Assembly: GCA_029261875.1 (NCBI GenBank)
Contig: JAJDAL010000024.1
Span: 310,001 to 374,000 of the forward strand
Reading direction: 5' to 3'
Length of the DNA stretch: 64,000 nt
Source: Deltaproteobacteria bacterium
Lineage (GTDB): Bacteria > Myxococcota_A > UBA9160 > JAJDAL01
Below the pieces are notes generated by a model. That model searched no databases and was not told where the DNA came from. It saw nothing but the letters and a program-made list of their open reading frames with translations. Made by a program: the position numbers and the translations under genes. Shown here piece after piece: positions 61,447 through 64,000 of the stretch (position 1 is the first letter of the stretch; each line of letters begins with the position of its first letter).

Positions 61447-61506
61447 ACGCGATCCGTACAACGCGCTCCATCGAATCGCTTCTGCCGTCTGCTCGGATCT
61501 GCGCCT

Positions 61507-61522
61507 CGGCATGAACCTTGCT
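61507..61522 (+). promoter_or_regulatory. Sigma-54 promoter before encapsulin operon
   Basis: CGGCATGAACCTTGCT: GG at 61508-61509 and GC at 61520-61521, ten bases between, with TTGCT a perfect -12. The predicted start is near 61533, so the ATG at 61511 lies upstream of the transcript. This supports ATG 61562 as the true start of the cargo gene. Confidence 0.75.
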
Positions 61523-61561
61523 CCCCTTCTGACCGCAAACGCACACGGGAGGGAGCAGCGA

Positions 61562-61936
61562 ATGGCAGCATCCGGATTGCACGAAGATCCCACGACACTC
61601 TCCGCCGAAACCTTGGAGCTACACCGCGCCATCGTTTCGCTCATGGAAGAGTTGGAGGCGGTGGATTGGTATCAGCAACGTGTCGATGCAAGCCAAGATC
61701 CAGAGCTCGCCGCCGTTCTCGCGCACAATCGTGATGAAGAAAAGGAACACGCGTGCATGACCCTCGAGTGGATTCGACGGCGCGATCCGAAATTTGACTC
61801 GTTTCTGCGCAAGTTCCTGTTTCGAACCGGCCCCATCGTGGAAGTCGAAGAGGCGGCAACCGGAAATGGACACGATGCGGCATCGAAGCACACGTCCTTG
61901 GAAATCGGAAGCCTACAGAGTGAGGTAGAAGCATGA
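61562..61936 (+). CDS. Encapsulated ferritin-like protein (EncFtn)
   Basis: 124 aa. LELHRAIVSLMEELEAVDWYQQRVDAS and LAHNRDEEKEHACMTLEWIRRRDPKFD carry the EncFtn ferroxidase pattern: a paired Glu, Trp, then EEKEH on the second helix. It oxidises Fe(II) as a ring-shaped decamer inside the encapsulin shell. The last residues TSLEIGSLQSEVEA include SLEIGSL, a cargo-loading peptide of the type that binds the shell interior. GGGAGGGAG precedes ATG 61562. ATGA overlap with the shell gene. Confidence 0.93.
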   Translation: MAASGLHEDPTTLSAETLELHRAIVSLMEELEAVDWYQQRVDASQDPELAAVLAHNRDEEKEHACMTLEWIRRRDPKFDSFLRKFLFRTGPIVEVEEAATGNGHDAASKHTSLEIGSLQSEVEA

Positions 61937-62757
61937 TCGGATTGAATCGCGACTTGGCACCCATCAGCCATGCGGCTTGGAAACGAATCGACGCGAATGC
62001 GACGGAAGTCCTGCGGCTTCACCTCGCCGCACGCCACCTGGTGGAGTTCGAAGGCCCATTGGGCTGGGATTATTCGGCGATCGACCTCGGCGCTGTCGAA
62101 GCCCTCGAGGGTTCGGGCCTAAAGGGAGCCCTCCTACGCAAGCGCTTGGTGCGTCCGCTCGTCGAACTTCGTGTCCCCTTTGCCCTCGAGCGCCAGGAAC
62201 TGGAACGCATCGACCGCGGCGCTTCCGGAGTCGATCTCGAACCCCTGGTCGATGCGGCGCGATTGTTTGCTGCCGCCGAGGACACGGCGTTGTTCGAAGG
62301 CTACGCGGACGCGGATATCCCGGGCTTGATCACGGACGCAACCCACGACGGCGTCGCGCTCGGTGAAGACATTCGCGAGTTTCCGGATGCGCTGAGTGAG
62401 GCCCTCGAGCAGTTGCGTCAAGCGGGTGTGTCGGGACCCTACGCCCTGGCCCTCGACCCGGAACTCTACGGCGCTCTACACGGCACGACGGGCATCGGTG
62501 GGTACCCTCTCGTCCGCCACGTACAACGTTTGATCGAAGGACCGATGATCTGGGCTCCATCCCTTCGCGGGGGACTCGTCGCGAGCCAGCGAGGCGGCGA
62601 CTTCAGGCTCATCTGCGGTCGCGACATCGCGATCGGCTATTCGAATCACGACGAGAAACACGTCGCGCTGTACCTGGAGGAAAGCTTCTCCGCCGAGCTT
62701 GCAGGCGCAGACGCGGTTGTGCCTCTCTTGCGGCCGGCGCTCGACGTTCCGGAATAG
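61933..62757 (+). CDS. Encapsulin shell protein (family 1)
   Basis: 274 aa, HK97-fold nanocompartment protein. The N-terminal LNRDLAPISHAAWKRIDANA and ARHLVEFEGPLGWDYSAIDLG are diagnostic, followed by PLVELRVPFALERQELERIDRG and the T-loop/E-loop area, with PALDVPE at the end. Sixty (T=1) copies would form a shell about 24 nm across that stores iron from EncFtn. Starts at the ATGA overlap with the cargo gene, so shell and cargo are made together. Confidence 0.95.
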   Translation: MIGLNRDLAPISHAAWKRIDANATEVLRLHLAARHLVEFEGPLGWDYSAIDLGAVEALEGSGLKGALLRKRLVRPLVELRVPFALERQELERIDRGASGVDLEPLVDAARLFAAAEDTALFEGYADADIPGLITDATHDGVALGEDIREFPDALSEALEQLRQAGVSGPYALALDPELYGALHGTTGIGGYPLVRHVQRLIEGPMIWAPSLRGGLVASQRGGDFRLICGRDIAIGYSNHDEKHVALYLEESFSAELAGADAVVPLLRPALDVPE

Positions 62758-62780
62758 TGTCCCGGAATCGAACTCGAGCG

Positions 62781-62996
62781 ATGGCTCAGACCGGACAGGA
62801 ACCGAGTCGCGTTCCCAAACGCGATCCGCGACCGGACCGACCGGCACCCATTCGAGAGCCGACGCCCCCCAAACCGCCTCCTCCCCGCGAACTCCCGGAG
62901 AAGGAAAAACCTCAGCCGGTCCGTGAGCCGCCCGATCGGGAACAGCCGCCAAAACACTTCCGGGTGTTCGAGTCGATCCAGGAAAAGGCCGCCTGA
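62781..62996 (+). CDS. Proline-rich small protein after encapsulin
   Basis: 71 aa from ATG 62781. A central proline-arginine-rich region (PDRPAPIREPTPPKPPPP) is followed by an acidic/proline section and the tail FRVFESIQEKAA. The stop TGA lies inside the hairpin at 62988-63011. It is disordered in character, with no known family. A GTG at 62757 overlapping the encapsulin stop is an alternate start. Its place suggests a third member of the encapsulin operon. Confidence 0.5.
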   Translation: MAQTGQEPSRVPKRDPRPDRPAPIREPTPPKPPPPRELPEKEKPQPVREPPDREQPPKHFRVFESIQEKAA

Positions 62997-63011
62997 AATT
63001 TCAGGCGGCCT
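62988..63011. terminator. Bidirectional terminator hairpin
   Basis: A 24-nt perfect palindrome with arms GGCCGCCTGAAA and TTTCAGGCGGCC. On the minus strand it is followed by TTTTCC; on the plus strand by TGGTCTTCCTG. It lies between convergent units: the encapsulin operon and the phasin-like gene. It overlaps the last codons and stop of the proline-rich gene. Confidence 0.8.
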
Positions 63012-63035
63012 GGTCTTCCTGTGCCGTCGACGAAA

Positions 63036-63605
63036 CTAACGCTGAGCGCGCAGAGCCTCGATGAGTTCTTCCTTGCGCATGGACGAGCGACCCTCGACAT
63101 TCCGTTCCCCCGCGAGTTGCTGAAGATCGTCGACGGTCCTCTCTTCGTAGGTAAGGTGTGAAGCGGTTTCGGCCTCACCCACCTGTTCGACGACTTCTCG
63201 AGCAGCTTCTGCCCCAGCCTTTGCCGCGCGACCCACGCTGGTCATGGCAGCTTTGGCTTGGCGCCGGGCGTTCCCCGTCCGCCGACGTGCTGTCTTGGTC
63301 CCCTCGCCGCCGAGAATCTCCTTGGAGAGGCCTCGTCCTCGGCTCGCAAGCTCCTCGAAACGCACGATGGCCCGCTCGGGTGCGCGCGTTGTTGCTTTGA
63401 TGGCGTCTCCGGGAAAGCTGAACACCGCGCGCGCCAAACTGCGCATGTTCCCTATGAGCTCGTCCGCACCCCCCAAGGCGGCATAGCCCGTGTCGGAGGC
63501 AAATGTTCGCAGAGTTTGTCGGAAGCTCACCGCCGCTTCGCGGGCCTGCTCTGCGGTTTCTTCGAACTGCTCGCGCGTTTCTTCGATCTGAGTCTGAACG
63601 TTCAT
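63036..63605 (-). CDS. Phasin-like protein with Rho_N-type tail
   Basis: 189 aa, mostly helical. Residues 5-90 are an amphipathic coiled coil (ETREQFEETAEQAREAAVSF) reminiscent of phasins and related stress proteins. A basic middle (KTARRRTGNARRQAKAAM) follows. The last 35 residues (VDDLQQLAGERNVEGRSSMRKEELIEALRAQR, quoted in parts: DLQQLAGERNVEG, KEELIEALR) match the SAP-like Rho_N domain, which binds nucleic acids. It has its own minus-strand sigma-54 promoter. Confidence 0.75.
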   Translation of the reverse strand: MNVQTQIEETREQFEETAEQAREAAVSFRQTLRTFASDTGYAALGGADELIGNMRSLARAVFSFPGDAIKATTRAPERAIVRFEELASRGRGLSKEILGGEGTKTARRRTGNARRQAKAAMTSVGRAAKAGAEAAREVVEQVGEAETASHLTYEERTVDDLQQLAGERNVEGRSSMRKEELIEALRAQR

Positions 63606-63730
63606 GATGTTGTCGATCTCCTTCTTGGTTGATGAGCAAAGGGCCGATGGCCGATACCGCGGAGAGGCGGTACTTGGGGGAGATCGGCCATCGACCCCGT
63701 AGAATTCAAACGGACTCCGACGTGTTGCGG

Positions 63731-63746
63731 TGCATTCGCCGTGCCA
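63731..63746 (-). promoter_or_regulatory. Sigma-54 promoter of phasin-like gene
   Basis: Read on the minus strand: TGGCACGGCGAATGCA. GG at 63745-63744 and GC at 63733-63732, ten bases apart. TGGCACG is a perfect -24; ATGCA is close to the TTGCA -12. Start predicted near 63720, giving a leader of about 115 nt before ATG 63605. Confidence 0.75.
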
Positions 63747-63788
63747 ACGCCGCCTATCCCGCTAAGCGCGTGTCGCATGCTCAGTCGG

Positions 63789-63801
63789 TGTAGAATCTAC
63801 A
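63789..63801. promoter_or_regulatory. Perfect palindrome TGTAGAATCTACA (candidate activator site 3)
   Basis: TGTAGA-A-TCTACA is a perfect 13-bp palindrome. It is about 50 bp upstream of the phasin promoter -24 and about 148 bp upstream of the terminal gene's -24. One site could therefore serve both directions. It shares 12 of 13 bases with the sites at 56817 and 61434. Confidence 0.65.
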
Positions 63802-63941
63802 AACGAATGGACGCCGGACGGATTTCTGCACGGCCTGGAACGAAACGTATCTCCGGTTCGCGTTCTATCGCTTGGTCCAACAATTGCCTCCGAAACTCGT
63901 TCCTCGTAGGTGTCTCTATCTCGCTCCCGAAAACGCGATTA

Positions 63942-63957
63942 CGGCATGGTGCTTGCT
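63942..63957 (+). promoter_or_regulatory. Sigma-54 promoter of terminal gene
   Basis: CGGCATGGTGCTTGCT: GG at 63943-63944 and GC at 63955-63956, ten bases apart, with TTGCT perfect. Start predicted near 63968. AGGAGG follows at 63970-63975 and ATG at 63981. Confidence 0.72.
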
Positions 63958-63980
63958 TTCCAATCGGGCAGGAGGTGCTC

Positions 63981-64000
63981 ATGGCGTTCGAACTGGAACC
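63981..64000 (+). CDS. Start of a rightward gene cut by the window
   Basis: Only MAFELE is visible, from ATG 63981 behind a strong AGGAGG. It has its own sigma-54 promoter and shares a palindrome with the phasin gene, so it is likely another member of the regulon. No family can be assigned. Confidence 0.55.

Larger units (their letters stand above)
63606..63980. other. Regulatory intergenic region between divergent units
   Basis: A 375-bp stretch without a gene. It holds the minus-strand promoter at 63731-63746, the perfect palindrome at 63789-63801 and the plus-strand promoter at 63942-63957. A partial GTAGAATTCAAAC lies near 63702. I see no other feature. Confidence 0.7.

Noticed and set aside
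63797..63982. 61-codon leftward frame in the last intergenic region
   Set aside because: It runs across the palindrome and the plus-strand promoter and has no coding character.
1..64000. tRNA, rRNA, CRISPR, insertion sequences, phage genes
   Set aside because: I looked for cloverleaf, direct-repeat-spacer and transposase patterns by eye and saw none; a program search could still find weak cases.

Overview
The window is GC-rich bacterial chromosome with densely packed genes, short operons with ATGA-type overlaps, and no rRNA, tRNA, CRISPR array or insertion sequence that I can see. The gene content suggests an uncultured deltaproteobacterium-like lineage (Myxococcota, Binatota or Desulfobacterota-like). 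The reasons are IclR, BVMO, SCP2-type thiolase, DUF1329, DUF1214 and amidohydrolase_2 genes, secreted proteins with a paired-cysteine N-terminal motif, a sigma-54/NtrC network and an encapsulin. This placement is inference and not secure.

Layout. 1-13.4 kb is metabolic: IclR regulator with an aminotransferase IV, iron alcohol dehydrogenase, acyltransferase-3, amidohydrolase_2, an Smr protein, an MtfA-like peptidase operon, secreted cyclase, RecQ and DUF1214. 13.4-22.2 kb holds a lamin-tail protein, a leader with terminator before asd, a CPA2 antiporter-EIIA fusion, a secreted metzincin-like protein, a frameshifted Lgt-type gene, a lipoprotein, HD, DUF2277, GNAT and GyrI-like genes. 22.2-25.6 kb looks accessory: a stand-alone RHS-core protein lies between two paralogous membrane proteins, with long empty stretches. 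25.6-43.5 kb carries GreB, a dipeptidase-like lipoprotein, an LspA-like fusion, an MFS symporter, thiolase, BVMO, Zn-ADH, DUF1329, a K+ channel, an amidase, DUF3556 and a UDG-family protein. 43.5-50.4 kb is an envelope-modification cluster: an ArnT-like glycosyltransferase and ICMT-like methyltransferase, divergent from a two-component system, LAB_N protein, phosphoesterase and methyltransferase.

The most interesting part is 53.3-64.0 kb. A histidine kinase, a stand-alone receiver and an NtrC-type activator form one operon. Near it I find five GG-N10-GC (-24/-12, sigma-54 type) promoters. They precede an SRPBCC/phospholipase D-VTT/EEP operon, a four-BON periplasmic protein, an EncFtn-encapsulin operon, a phasin-like/Rho_N protein, and a gene that leaves the window. 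A near-palindrome, TGTAGAATCTACA, recurs three times in upstream-activator positions. The simplest model is a local sigma-54 envelope and iron/oxidative stress regulon run by the neighbouring NtrC system, with an encapsulin iron store as one output.

All calls rest on reading the sequence and translations by eye. No database search, folding program or HMM was run.
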